Assembly (NCBI GenBank): GCA_030426845.1
Contig: JAUHXR010000007.1
Coordinates: 1-64,000 of the forward strand
Reading direction: 5' to 3'
Source of the DNA: Polyangia bacterium
GTDB taxonomy: Bacteria > Myxococcota_A > Polyangia > Polyangiales > Sandaracinaceae
Length of the DNA stretch: 64,000 nucleotides
Part shown: positions 25,938 through 37,527 of the stretch, piece after piece
Position numbering within the stretch: position 1 is the first letter of the stretch
How the letters are laid out: each line of letters opens with the position of its first letter
Notes under the pieces: generated by a model
What the model was told of the DNA's origin: nothing
Database searches by the model: none
Seen by the model: only the letters and a program-made list of their open reading frames with translations
Position numbers and translations under genes: made by a program

Positions 25938-27661
25938 CAGTCGACCTCGTAGAGCGCGACCGGCGCGGCGCGGCCCGGCACCTCGCGCTCGCCGACCGCG
26001 CGCGCGTCGAAGTCCTCCCCCGCCGCCTCCACGGTGGCGTGGCTCACGAGGATCTGCGACGGCCGCGCGATCGTCTCGAGGCGCGCGGCCACGTTCACGA
26101 CGTCGCCGATCGCGGTGTACTCCATGCGCGTCTCGGAGCCGACGTTGCCGACCACCGCCTCGCCGCTGTTGACGCCGATCGCGAGCTGGACCTCGACCCC
26201 GTAGCGGTCGCGCCAGCCCGCGTTGGCGCTCTCGAGGAAGCGGAGCATGTCCTGCGAAGCGTAGAGCGCGCGGGCCGCGTGATCCTCCTGCGCGGCCGGC
26301 GCGCCGAACAGCGCCATCACGCAGTCGCCGAGGAACTTGTCGACCGTGCCGCCGTGCCGGAACACCGCCTCGGTGAGCAGGGTGAACAGCTCGTTGAGGA
26401 TCGCGACGACCTGCTCGGGCGGGAGCCGCTCCGAGAGCGGGGTGAACGCGACGACGTCGGCGAAGAGGACGGTGATCTCGCGGCGCTGCCCGCCGAGCTC
26501 CATGCTCTGCTCGCGGCGGACGATCTTCTCCACCAGCTCGCCCGGGAGGTAGCGGCGCAGGTCGCCGCGGATCGCGGCCTCCTCGACGAGCCGCGCCTCC
26601 GACGCCTCGAGCTGCGCGGCCGCGCCGCTGAGCGCCTCGCCGAGCACCGCCAGCTCGTCGCGCGTCCGGACCTCGACGCGCCGGTCGAACCGCCGCGCGG
26701 CGAGGTCCTCGGTGAACGCGACCAGCTCGCCGATCGGGGCCGCGATCCGTCGCGCGAACACGAAGGCCGCGACGAGCGCGAGCAGGACCGTCAGCGCGAT
26801 CGACGCGATCACGATGCGCTGCATCTGCGCGAGCGACGCGTAGGCGACGTCGGTCGGGATCATCGCGACGACCGCCCACGGCAGCTCCGAGAGCCCGACC
26901 GCGGTGCTCAGCCAGCGTCGCCCCGCCGCGTCCTCTCGCTCCGCGCTCGCGGGGGCCTGGGCGAGCGCCTCGACGTCCGCGTCGGGCGGCATCGCGACCG
27001 GCGCGACCGGAGCGAGCACCGCCGCGGGGTCCGGGTGAACGAGCGCGCGTCGGTCCGCGTCCAGCACGAGGAGCACGCCCTCACGCGAGGCGAGCTGCGC
27101 GCGCGAGAGGCGCTCGAGGCTGCGCTGGGTGTCGGCGAGCGACCAGGGCGACGCCGCGTAGCCGGTCACCCGCCCGCCGGCGCGGACCGGCACGACGAGG
27201 AGCACGCGGGCGGAGTCGCCGTCGCGGGTGATCGGCCCGATCGCGCGCCCGCCGTCCGCGGCGGCGCGGAGCGCGGCGTCGAGCCGGTCGGGCGTCTCGG
27301 GCGCGGCGATCCGCGGGTCGCGCAGCCGATCGATCAGCGCGCCCGACGCGCCGTAGACCGCGACCACGTCGAGGCCTGGCTGCGCGTCGAGGAGGCGCAG
27401 GCTCGTGCCGACCCGCACGTCCTCGGGCGCGCCCTCGTCCGCGAGGGCCTCGGCCACCACCGCGAGCGCGCGTCCGCGCCCCGCGACCTCCTCGTCGAGC
27501 CGCGTCGCGACCTGCTCGACCAGCGCGATCTGGAGCGCCTGGCTCGACGACTCGACCTCGCGCGCGTTGACGTCGATCAGCAGCCAGCCGAGCACCACGA
27601 GCGGTACGGCGGACAGCGTCGCGGTGAGCAGCGCGATCTTGAGCCGGAGCGGGAAGCGCAT
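25934..27661 (-). CDS. Membrane class III adenylyl/guanylyl cyclase with extracellular sensor
   Basis: 575 residues from the ATG at 27661. Transmembrane helices at about 8-29 and 283-306 enclose an external dCache-like sensor domain of about 250 residues. A HAMP linker (ARRIAAPIGELVAFTEDLAA) follows and then the catalytic domain (about 390-575). Metal-binding Asp residues are in VLFADVVAFT and KFLGDCVMALFG. Lys in DKFLGD and Asp in YTAIGDVVNVAARLE fit ATP as substrate, so cAMP is the probable product. The N and R of NVAARLE, needed for catalysis, are present. It would report an outside signal as a second messenger, next to a kinase in the same operon. Confidence 0.92.
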   Translation of the reverse strand: MRFPLRLKIALLTATLSAVPLVVLGWLLIDVNAREVESSSQALQIALVEQVATRLDEEVAGRGRALAVVAEALADEGAPEDVRVGTSLRLLDAQPGLDVVAVYGASGALIDRLRDPRIAAPETPDRLDAALRAAADGGRAIGPITRDGDSARVLLVVPVRAGGRVTGYAASPWSLADTQRSLERLSRAQLASREGVLLVLDADRRALVHPDPAAVLAPVAPVAMPPDADVEALAQAPASAEREDAAGRRWLSTAVGLSELPWAVVAMIPTDVAYASLAQMQRIVIASIALTVLLALVAAFVFARRIAAPIGELVAFTEDLAARRFDRRVEVRTRDELAVLGEALSGAAAQLEASEARLVEEAAIRGDLRRYLPGELVEKIVRREQSMELGGQRREITVLFADVVAFTPLSERLPPEQVVAILNELFTLLTEAVFRHGGTVDKFLGDCVMALFGAPAAQEDHAARALYASQDMLRFLESANAGWRDRYGVEVQLAIGVNSGEAVVGNVGSETRMEYTAIGDVVNVAARLETIARPSQILVSHATVEAAGEDFDARAVGEREVPGRAAPVALYEVDW

Positions 27662-27684
27662 CGGTCCGGTCGGCGCGCTCCGGC

Positions 27685-28101
27685 TCAGACCATGAAGCCC
27701 ATCGCGGCCCAGTCGATCGTCAGGCGCGTCGGGTTCTGGGGGTCGCACTTCACGGGCACGCTCATGCCGGGCCCCACCCGCGACATCGCCATCATCGGCA
27801 CCACGCACTGGTGGTTGGTGCGGAAGGGCGCGAAGGCGGCCTGCCCCGGCAGCGGCTGCACGTCGAGCACGATCGAGAGCTGGGGCTGGTGGTTGATGAG
27901 CACCCCCGTCTGGCCCACCTGCACGATGCTCGCCTGGGCTGCGACCCCGGTCGCCACGAGCTGTTGCCGCTCCTGGTTCTTCTTGAACAGGAAGTAGAAG
28001 ACCGCGCCCACGATGCCGATCGGGACGATCGCGGCCATGCAGCTGATGAGCGTGACGAAGATCGTCACGCCTCCTGCGAAGAGCTCCGGATCACTCTGCA
28101 C
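27685..28101 (-). CDS. Small membrane protein, first gene of the cyclase/kinase/FecR operon
   Basis: 138 residues from a GTG. A hydrophobic N-terminal half (about 10-40: VTIFVTLISCMAAIVPIGIV then GAVFYFLFKKN) forms one long or two short membrane helices. The C-terminal 95 residues are soluble and beta-rich (AAQASIVQVGQTGVLINHQP, LSIVLDVQPLPGQ, VPVKCDPQNPTRLTI), resembling DUF3592-like domains. The next gene starts 24 bases downstream. The start is weakly supported by a G-rich element only. Function unknown. Confidence 0.7.
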   Translation of the reverse strand: MQSDPELFAGGVTIFVTLISCMAAIVPIGIVGAVFYFLFKKNQERQQLVATGVAAQASIVQVGQTGVLINHQPQLSIVLDVQPLPGQAAFAPFRTNHQCVVPMMAMSRVGPGMSVPVKCDPQNPTRLTIDWAAMGFMV

Positions 28102-28138
28102 GCGTTACCCCCCGGGTTCCGAGCCGCCGCGCCGATCC

Positions 28139-28174
28139 TCGCACATCCGGCCGAACCGCGCGCGGGATGTGCGA
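28139..28174. promoter_or_regulatory. Perfect 10-bp inverted repeat in the divergent signalling promoter
   Basis: TCGCACATCC (28139-28148) and GGATGTGCGA (28165-28174) form a perfect dyad with 16 bases between. It lies in the 85-base gap between the cyclase/kinase operon (start 28101, minus) and the FHA-sigma54 activator (start 28187, plus). The placement fits an operator shared by both promoters. It is close to the activator start, so it could also be a leader hairpin. Confidence 0.6.
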
Positions 28175-28186
28175 TGATCGCGACCC

Positions 28187-29488
<1,302 letters not shown>

Positions 29489-29515
29489 GCGCCCCGCCGC
29501 GACGGGGGGCCCGGC

Positions 29516-30019
29516 TCAGGCGCTGCAGTAGAGCGTGACGTCGTGCGAGTGGAGGTCGATCCCCATGTCCTCGGACGACGTGATGACGACCGTCTCGCCG
29601 GCCGCGATGCGCGCGAAGTCCGCCGCGGTCACCACCACGGTGTGCGGGTGCCGCGAGTCGCCGGTGATGTCGTAGGTGACCTCGACGCCGGCCATCACGT
29701 CGGCGATCGGCACGTCGATCGAGTGGCGGAAGCCGGGGGGGTGGCGGTTGCCCATCTCCCAGCCGATCGAGTTGCACTCGAGGGGCCCCGCGTCGGAGCC
29801 GCCGGGTCCCGCGTCACCGCCGCCGCCGGGCCCCGCGTCACCGCCGCCGCCGGGGCCTGCGTCGCCGCCGCCGCCGGGCCCCGCGTCGGAGCCCCCCGGG
29901 CCCGCGTCCTCGGGGGTCTCGTCCTCGAAGCAGCCGCCGAGCAGCGTGGTCGCGCCGAGCGCGAGGGTCCCCGCCATGATCTGGCGACGGGTCGGCTTGA
30001 GATCGTCGGAGTCGCTCAT
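29516..30019 (-). CDS. Tat-signal lipoprotein with DAGP repeats
   Basis: 167 residues from the ATG at 30019. KPTRRQIMAGTLALG is a twin-arginine signal and LLGGC is the lipobox. It is followed by a Gly/Pro/Ala/Asp linker (DAGPGGGG blocks) of about 40 residues and a compact C-terminal domain of about 85 residues. That domain contains NRHPPGFRHSIDVPI, TYDITGDSRHPHTVVVT and DLHSHDVTLYC. The many His and terminal Cys in HTVVVT and SHDVTLYC, together with Tat export, are suggestive of a metal site. Family not recognised. Convergent with the FHA activator gene. Confidence 0.75.
   Translation of the reverse strand: MSDSDDLKPTRRQIMAGTLALGATTLLGGCFEDETPEDAGPGGSDAGPGGGGDAGPGGGGDAGPGGGGDAGPGGSDAGPLECNSIGWEMGNRHPPGFRHSIDVPIADVMAGVEVTYDITGDSRHPHTVVVTAADFARIAAGETVVITSSEDMGIDLHSHDVTLYCSA
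29784..29908 (-). repeat. In-frame repeats encoding DAGP-Gly linker
   Basis: About five imperfect 24-base units (GGCGGCGACGCGGGCCCC-like on the coding strand) encode GGGGDAGP or GGSDAGP. Similar linkers occur in other lipoproteins of this window (33795, 36871), as in related Myxococcota proteins. Confidence 0.85.
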
Positions 30020-30057
30020 CCGCGGCACGGTAGCAGAACCGTGGCCCCGGGATCTCC

Positions 30058-32049
<1,992 letters not shown>

Positions 32050-32126
32050 GCCGAGGCCTCAGCGCAAGCGCCGTACCGGGCCGCCGTCGCGGCGCGCGCC
32101 GAGGCCGCCAGCCCGCGGGCCCGCGG

Positions 32127-32160
32127 TCGGTCGACGACAGGTGTCGTCGGTCGACGACAG
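32127..32160. promoter_or_regulatory. 14-bp direct repeat with 20-bp period upstream of malQ
   Basis: TCGGTCGACGACAG occurs at 32127-32140 and again at 32147-32160, spaced two DNA turns apart. The overlapping CGACGAC-AGGT-GTCGTCG (32132-32149) is a 7-bp dyad. It lies in the 155-base gap between divergent ompA-like and malQ genes, 45 bases before the malQ start. A repressor or activator operator is likely; the factor is unknown. Confidence 0.55.
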
Positions 32161-32204
32161 GCGGGGCCCCGTGTATAGACCGCGCCTCTTCGTCAGGAAC
32201 CACG

Positions 32205-33755
32205 ATGCTCGTCACCCACCGTCGCCTGGCCGGCCTGCTCATCCCGGTGTTCTCCCTCCGCACGGCGCGCGACTGGGGCGTCGGCGAGCTCCCCGACCTC
32301 GCCGCGCTCGGCCCGCTGCTCGAGCGCGCGGGCGCGCGGGTGCTCATGACGCTGCCGCTCCTCGAGCCCTCGCCGGGCCAGGAGAGCCCCTACTCGCCGG
32401 TCAGCGCCTTCGCGATCGACCCGCTCTACGTGTCGCTCGACGCCTGCGTGGACCTGCGCGCGATGGGCGGCCGGGACGCGCTCGACGACGACGACCGCGC
32501 GGCGCTCGCGGAGGCCCGCGCGGCCTCGGGCGTCCGCCACGACCTCGTGCGCCCGCTCAAGCAGCGCTGGCTCGCGCGGTGCGCGGCCCGCTTCGAGGCG
32601 GAGGGCGAGCCCGACCGGCGTGAGGACCTCGCCCGGTTCAAGGACGCCCACGCGGGCTGGCTCCCGGACTACGCGCTCTTCCGCGCCCTCAAGGAGCAGC
32701 GCCCGGCGAGCTGGCGCGCGTGGGACGGGCCGCTCTCGACCCACGAGCCGGCCGCCGTCGACGCGGCCCGGGCCTCGCTGAGCGCGCGGATCGGCGAGCT
32801 CGAGTACGCCCAGTGGATCGCGTTCCGCCAGCTCGAGGCCGCGCGGGCCTCGCTCGCCGCGCGGGGCATCGCGCTCGGCGGCGACGAGCCGTTCCTCACC
32901 GCCGAGGACAGCGCCGACGTGTGGTCGCGTCAAGACCTCTACCGGTTCGACGCGACGGTGGGCGCGCCGCCCGACGCGTTCAGCGCGACGGGCCAGAACT
33001 GGGGCCTGCCGCCCTACCGCTGGGATCGCATCGCGGCCGAGGGCTACGCGCTGTTTCGCGCGCGCGGGCAGCACGCGGCGAGGCTCTTCGACCTGACGCG
33101 GATCGACCACGTGGTCGGCCTCTACCGGACGTTCTGCTGGCCGCTCGACGGCGGCGACGGCACCTTCGTGCCGCCGGACGAGCCGAGCCAGCGCGCGCAG
33201 GGCGAGGCGGTGCTCCGCGCGTTCGGCGAGGGCGGGGCGGCGCTGATCGCCGAGGACCTCGGGGTGATCCCGGACTTCGTGCGGGCGTCCCTCGACGCGC
33301 TGCAGATCCCTGGCTTCCGCGTGCTCCGCTGGGAGGAGCGCGACGGCCGCTACCGCACGCCGCCGGAGTGGCCGGAGGTGTCCGTCGCGACCAACGGCAC
33401 CCACGACACCGAGACGACCGCCGCGTGGTGGGACGGGCTCGCCGAGCACGATCGGCAGAAGCTCCGCGCGATCGCGCCGATCGGCGCCGTCCCCGAGGAC
33501 GTCGCCCGGAGCTACAACCGCCACGTCCACGCGGCGATCCTCGAGGCGCTCCTCGGCGCGCCGAGCCACCTCGCGATCGTGCCCGTCCAGGACGTCTTCG
33601 GGCTGCGCGGCCGCGTCAACGTCCCGAGCACCGTCGGGCCGCACAACTGGTCCTGGCGCCTGCCCTGGTCGCTCGAGTCGATGGAGCGCGAGGACCACGT
33701 GCGCGGCGCGCTCGACGCGTTCGGCGCGCTCGCCCGGCGCACCGGCCGCGCCTGA
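32205..33755 (+). CDS. malQ: 4-alpha-glucanotransferase (GH77 amylomaltase)
   Basis: 516 residues, no signal peptide, cytoplasmic. It transfers alpha-1,4-glucan segments between maltodextrins in glycogen and maltose metabolism. GH77 features are clear: GVGELPDL near the N-terminus, SATGQNWGLPPYRWD, the nucleophile Asp301 in RIDHVVGLYR, the acid/base Glu350 in IAEDLG and Asp401 in NGTHDTET. Length fits the short bacterial MalQ type. It is a single gene with no other glycogen genes nearby. The start has weak upstream purines (AGGAACCACG). Confidence 0.95.
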   Translation: MLVTHRRLAGLLIPVFSLRTARDWGVGELPDLAALGPLLERAGARVLMTLPLLEPSPGQESPYSPVSAFAIDPLYVSLDACVDLRAMGGRDALDDDDRAALAEARAASGVRHDLVRPLKQRWLARCAARFEAEGEPDRREDLARFKDAHAGWLPDYALFRALKEQRPASWRAWDGPLSTHEPAAVDAARASLSARIGELEYAQWIAFRQLEAARASLAARGIALGGDEPFLTAEDSADVWSRQDLYRFDATVGAPPDAFSATGQNWGLPPYRWDRIAAEGYALFRARGQHAARLFDLTRIDHVVGLYRTFCWPLDGGDGTFVPPDEPSQRAQGEAVLRAFGEGGAALIAEDLGVIPDFVRASLDALQIPGFRVLRWEERDGRYRTPPEWPEVSVATNGTHDTETTAAWWDGLAEHDRQKLRAIAPIGAVPEDVARSYNRHVHAAILEALLGAPSHLAIVPVQDVFGLRGRVNVPSTVGPHNWSWRLPWSLESMEREDHVRGALDAFGALARRTGRA

Positions 33756-33794
33756 CGGCTTGCCGAGGGTCGCGGTGCTCATCAGAGTGCCCTC

Positions 33795-35426
33795 ATGCTT
33801 GCCCTGAGGCGCGCCCCGCGCGCGGTCCGGTTCCTCCTCGCGCTCGCGCTGGTCGCGGCCGGCTGCGACGAAGACGGCGGCGGAGCCAGCGACGCCGGGC
33901 CGCCGCTCGCCGACGCCGGGGTGCCGTCCGCGGGCCAGGTGACCCTCGCCTCGCTCTACGATCGCCTCGTCGACCCCGCGCGCCTCGCCGAGATGCCGGC
34001 GCCGTTCCACCACACGCTGCAGTCGTCGAGCTATGATCGGCGCTCGGTCACCCCCGGCAACGACGACTGGTTCGCGAACCGCGACTGGAACGAGTTCGTC
34101 CGCATGGAGGACCGCGACGGCCGCACCGAGATGGTGCTCCTCGACGCGACCGGCCCGGGCGCGATCGTGCGCCTCTGGAGCGCGAGCCCGTCCGGCACGC
34201 TGCGCGTCTACCTCGACGACGCCGAGGAGCCGGCGCTCGAGGAGGACATGGAGGCGCTCATGCGCGGCATGGTCGCGCCCTTCGACGACCCCTTCTCGTA
34301 CACCGCGGCGCGCGGCGCGAACCTCTACATCCCGATCCCCTTCCGCACCCACTGCGTCGTCACCACCGACGCGTTCCCGGGCCCCGAGCTCGGCGGCAAC
34401 CTCTACTATCACGTCAACGCGATTCGCTTTGACGACGGCGTCGACGTCGAGCCCTACACGCCGGCTGCGCTCGCCGCCGCCGGCCCCTCGATCGCGCGTG
34501 CCCGGGCGATCCTCGCCGACCCGTCGGTGCTCGACGACGAGCTCGTCACGCTTACCGAGTCGACCGGGAACCTGACCACGACCGGCGACGCGATCACCCT
34601 CGACGCCGACGCCGGCGGCTCTCAGATCCGGCGGATCGAGCTGCACCCCAACGACCTCTCCGACGCGGCGCTCCGGGCGACCCTCCTCGTGATGGAGTTC
34701 GACGGCCAGGAGACGGTGCGCGTCCCGCTCGGCGACTTCTTCGGCGGCGGACCGGGGATCTCGCAGCACGCCTCGCTCATCACCGAGGCCCACCCGGACG
34801 GCACCTTCATCGCGCGGTGGGCGATGCCCTTCACGACGAGCGCCACGATCGCGGTCGAGGGCGATCGAGACGTCACCGTCCGCGCGCGGGTCCACGTCGA
34901 GCCGCGGCCTGCCGCCGCCGGTGAGCTGCTCTACTTCTACGCCGGATGGCGCCAGAACGACGCGCGCAGCACGCGGCCGAACTACGACTGGACGATCGCC
35001 GACCTCACGGGGCGCGGGCAGTACGTCGGCACGATCCTGAACATCACCAACCCCGACATGATGTGGTGGGGTGAGGGAGACGAGAAGATCTACGTCGACG
35101 GCGAGACCTTCCCCGGCTACTTCGGCACCGGCACCGAGGACTACTTCGGCTACGCGCACACCGACACCGCCTACTTCAGCCGCCCGTTCCACGGCCAGCC
35201 CATCACCCCCGCGGGGCCCGGCAACTACGGCCGCACGTCGAACTTCCGCTGGCACCTCCTCGACCCGATCCCGTTCCGCCAGAGCCTCCGCTTCGACCAG
35301 GAGGTCTGGCACTGGGCGGAGGTCGACATGCCGCTCGACGTGATCTCCATCTGGTACGCGACCGCCGACACCACCCACGACGACGTCCCGCCGACGCCGG
35401 CCGAGCTGGTCATCCCGCCTCTGTGA
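33795..35426 (+). CDS. DUF2961 (GH172-type) lipoprotein
   Basis: 543 residues with lipobox LVAAGC (signal about 1-24) and a short DAGPP-rich linker. The DUF2961 core begins SLYDRLVDPARLAEMP and continues with NRDWNEFVRME, EMVLLDATGPGAIVRLW and IPIPFRTHC. The end has YFGTGTEDYFGYA and GRTSNFRWHLLDPIPF with acidic residues in the catalytic region. Characterised members (GH172) hydrolyse D-fructofuranosyl or D-arabinofuranosyl bonds, so extracellular polysaccharide attack is the likely role; the substrate is not predictable. The GTGA overlap with a sensor kinase gene is unusual for this family. Confidence 0.9.
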   Translation: MLALRRAPRAVRFLLALALVAAGCDEDGGGASDAGPPLADAGVPSAGQVTLASLYDRLVDPARLAEMPAPFHHTLQSSSYDRRSVTPGNDDWFANRDWNEFVRMEDRDGRTEMVLLDATGPGAIVRLWSASPSGTLRVYLDDAEEPALEEDMEALMRGMVAPFDDPFSYTAARGANLYIPIPFRTHCVVTTDAFPGPELGGNLYYHVNAIRFDDGVDVEPYTPAALAAAGPSIARARAILADPSVLDDELVTLTESTGNLTTTGDAITLDADAGGSQIRRIELHPNDLSDAALRATLLVMEFDGQETVRVPLGDFFGGGPGISQHASLITEAHPDGTFIARWAMPFTTSATIAVEGDRDVTVRARVHVEPRPAAAGELLYFYAGWRQNDARSTRPNYDWTIADLTGRGQYVGTILNITNPDMMWWGEGDEKIYVDGETFPGYFGTGTEDYFGYAHTDTAYFSRPFHGQPITPAGPGNYGRTSNFRWHLLDPIPFRQSLRFDQEVWHWAEVDMPLDVISIWYATADTTHDDVPPTPAELVIPPL

Positions 35427-36799
35427 GCCTCCGGCCCGAGACCCCGGTGGGCGGCGGGCTGGGCCTGCGCGGGCAGATCATGGTCGCGCTCGCGGTCGGC
35501 TTCGGCCTCACCGTCCTGCTGCTGGGCCTGACCACCGCGCGGCTCGGCGCGCGCGCGATCGACGCGGACCGCCTCCGGAGCACCCGCGCGACCGCCTTCG
35601 CGATCGCCGAGATCGAGGACCCAGACGCCCAGCACCGCGCGCTCGAGCGGGTCCTCGAGAGCGACACGGTCCGCGGGGCCGAGCTCATCGAGGGTGGCAC
35701 CACGCTCACCTTCGGCGAGCCGAGCGGCGAGCAGGACGTCCAGGTCACGCTCGGGGAGCGAACCGTCCGCGTGTACCTCGTGGGCGCGCAGGCCGACCCG
35801 CAGCGCTCGCTGCCCGGGCTGCTCTTCCTCTACGTCGGGGTCACCGCGGCCGCGCTGCTCCTGGTGGTCTACGTCCTGCTCACGCGCGCGATCGTGCGGC
35901 CGGTCGAGGGGCTCACCCGCGCCGCGCTCAAGGCCGCGGACGGGGCCGGGGTCCGGGTGCCCGTCCAGGGGGCGGCGGAGGTCGCGCAGCTCGCCCGCGC
36001 GTTCAACGACATGCAGACGCAGCTCGACGACGAGCGGGAGGCGCTGCGGCGTCGGCTCGCGGAGCTCGAGCGCACGACGCGCGAGCTCGAGTCGACCCAG
36101 CGCTCGCTGCTGCGCTCCGAGAAGATGGCCTCGGTCGGTCGGCTCGCCGCGGGGATCGCGCACGAGATCGGCAACCCGCTGAGCGCGATCCTCGGCCTCG
36201 TCGAGCTCGTCCAGGAGGGTGACCTCGAGCCGGACGAGCAGCGCGAGTTCCTCGCGCGGGTGCGCAAGGAGACGGAGCGGATCAGCCACATCATCCGGGA
36301 CCTCCTCGACTTCGCGCGGGCCGAGCCGGACGAGGACGCGGCCGGCCGCTCCTGCGACCTGCGCGAGGTGGTGGAGGACGCGGTGCGCCTCGTCGGGCCG
36401 CAGAAGGACCTGCGCCAGGTCACGATCGAGCGCCGCTTCGCGGAGGCCTGCCCGCCGGTGCGGGCGGAGGCGGCGCGGCTCTCCCAGGTGGTGCTCAACC
36501 TCCTGCTGAACGCGGCCGACGCGATCGACGGCGAGGGGACGATCGTGCTCGAGGTGGGGCTGGACGAGGACGCGCCGGGGATGGTCGCGCTCGCGGTGCA
36601 GGACACCGGGCCCGGGATCGACGAGGCAGTGCGCGAGCACCTGTTCGAGCCGTTCGTGACGACCAAGCCGACCGGCCAGGGGACGGGGCTCGGGCTCGCG
36701 GTCTGCCACACCCTGATCGAGCGCTACGGCGGAGAGCTCACCGCGGAGAACGCGCCGGAGGGCGGGGCGCGGATGATCGTGCGGCTTCCAGTGGCGTGA
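35423..36799 (+). CDS. Orphan membrane sensor histidine kinase (NtrB-like)
   Basis: 458 residues from a GTG overlapping the GH172 stop. Transmembrane helices at about 18-38 and 135-160 enclose a ~95-residue external loop. A HAMP domain and a coiled coil follow (DEREALRRRLAELERTTREL). His247 in AAGIAHEIGNPLSAILG is the phosphoacceptor. The ATPase part has NLLLNAADAI, DTGPGIDEA and GTGLGLAV. The arrangement is like NtrB/AtoS kinases that feed sigma54 response regulators. No response regulator is adjacent; the nearest, at 45062, is of NtrC type and could be the partner, but only as inference. Confidence 0.93.
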   Translation: MSLRPETPVGGGLGLRGQIMVALAVGFGLTVLLLGLTTARLGARAIDADRLRSTRATAFAIAEIEDPDAQHRALERVLESDTVRGAELIEGGTTLTFGEPSGEQDVQVTLGERTVRVYLVGAQADPQRSLPGLLFLYVGVTAAALLLVVYVLLTRAIVRPVEGLTRAALKAADGAGVRVPVQGAAEVAQLARAFNDMQTQLDDEREALRRRLAELERTTRELESTQRSLLRSEKMASVGRLAAGIAHEIGNPLSAILGLVELVQEGDLEPDEQREFLARVRKETERISHIIRDLLDFARAEPDEDAAGRSCDLREVVEDAVRLVGPQKDLRQVTIERRFAEACPPVRAEAARLSQVVLNLLLNAADAIDGEGTIVLEVGLDEDAPGMVALAVQDTGPGIDEAVREHLFEPFVTTKPTGQGTGLGLAVCHTLIERYGGELTAENAPEGGARMIVRLPVA

Positions 36800-36870
36800 T
36801 GGATCGCCGGTTGCACACTGAGCCGGCGAGGCCGCGAAGGGCACGGTCTGGCACAAGGACGAGGACACCG

Positions 36871-37527
36871 ATGAGAGTGCGCAGCGCGTGGGTGATCGTG
36901 GCGATGGCGGGGGCGATCGGCTGCCAGAGCCACACCCGATCGGAGGACGCGGGTCCGCCGGGGCTCGTCGACGCGGGTCCGCCGGGGCTCGTCGACGCGG
37001 GTCCGCCGGGGCTCGTCGACGCGGGGCCCTTCTGCGTGCTGCCCGTGCCGGAGCGGCACCGGCCGACGGCCGACGTCTGCGACATGACCCGGCCGCCGGG
37101 CTCGCCGTCGCCGGGGCTCGAGGGCTGCACCTCCGACGCGGAATGCACCGACGGGGCCAACGGCCGTTGCTCCGCGAGCCGATTCGGGAACGAGTGCAGC
37201 TACGACGAGTGCTTCTCCGACGGGGAGTGCGGCGGCGGGCTCTGCCTCTGCCGTGGCGCGCGTGGCGGGGTCGGCTCGTATGGCAACAACCTTTGCGTCG
37301 GCGGGAACTGCCGCGTCGACTCCGACTGCGGCTCGGGTGGGTTCTGCGCGCCGAGCCTCGGCGACTGTGGCGACTACGGCGGGATCGTCGGCTACTACTG
37401 TCGGACGTGCGAGGACGAGTGCCTGAACGACTCCGACTGCGTCGACCCGATGCAGGGCAACGGCTACTGCGCATACAACCCGGTGTCGGCGCGGTGGGCG
37501 TGCTCGTACTCGTTCTGCGCCGGGTGA
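36871..37527 (+). CDS. Cys-rich lipoprotein with DAGPPGLV repeats
   Basis: 218 residues from the ATG at 36871 with AAGGACGAGG upstream. The lipobox is AIGC (Cys18), followed by three DAGPPGLV octapeptides. The rest has about 24 Cys in CTSDAECTDGANGRC, CSYDECFSDGECGGGLCLC and CRVDSDCGSGGFC, the paired-Cys pattern of many surface lipoproteins in Myxococcota. Disulfide-rich and probably exposed on the outer membrane. No enzymatic motif. Its stop overlaps the GTG of the diheme cytochrome gene, so the two are co-translated. Confidence 0.8.
   Translation: MRVRSAWVIVAMAGAIGCQSHTRSEDAGPPGLVDAGPPGLVDAGPPGLVDAGPFCVLPVPERHRPTADVCDMTRPPGSPSPGLEGCTSDAECTDGANGRCSASRFGNECSYDECFSDGECGGGLCLCRGARGGVGSYGNNLCVGGNCRVDSDCGSGGFCAPSLGDCGDYGGIVGYYCRTCEDECLNDSDCVDPMQGNGYCAYNPVSARWACSYSFCAG
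36946..37017 (+). repeat. Three perfect 24-bp tandem repeats (DAGPPGLV)
   Basis: GACGCGGGTCCGCCGG followed by GGCTCGTC occurs three times head to tail with no base change, in frame in the Cys-rich lipoprotein just after the lipidated Cys. A fourth partial copy follows. Length variation among strains is likely. Confidence 0.95.
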
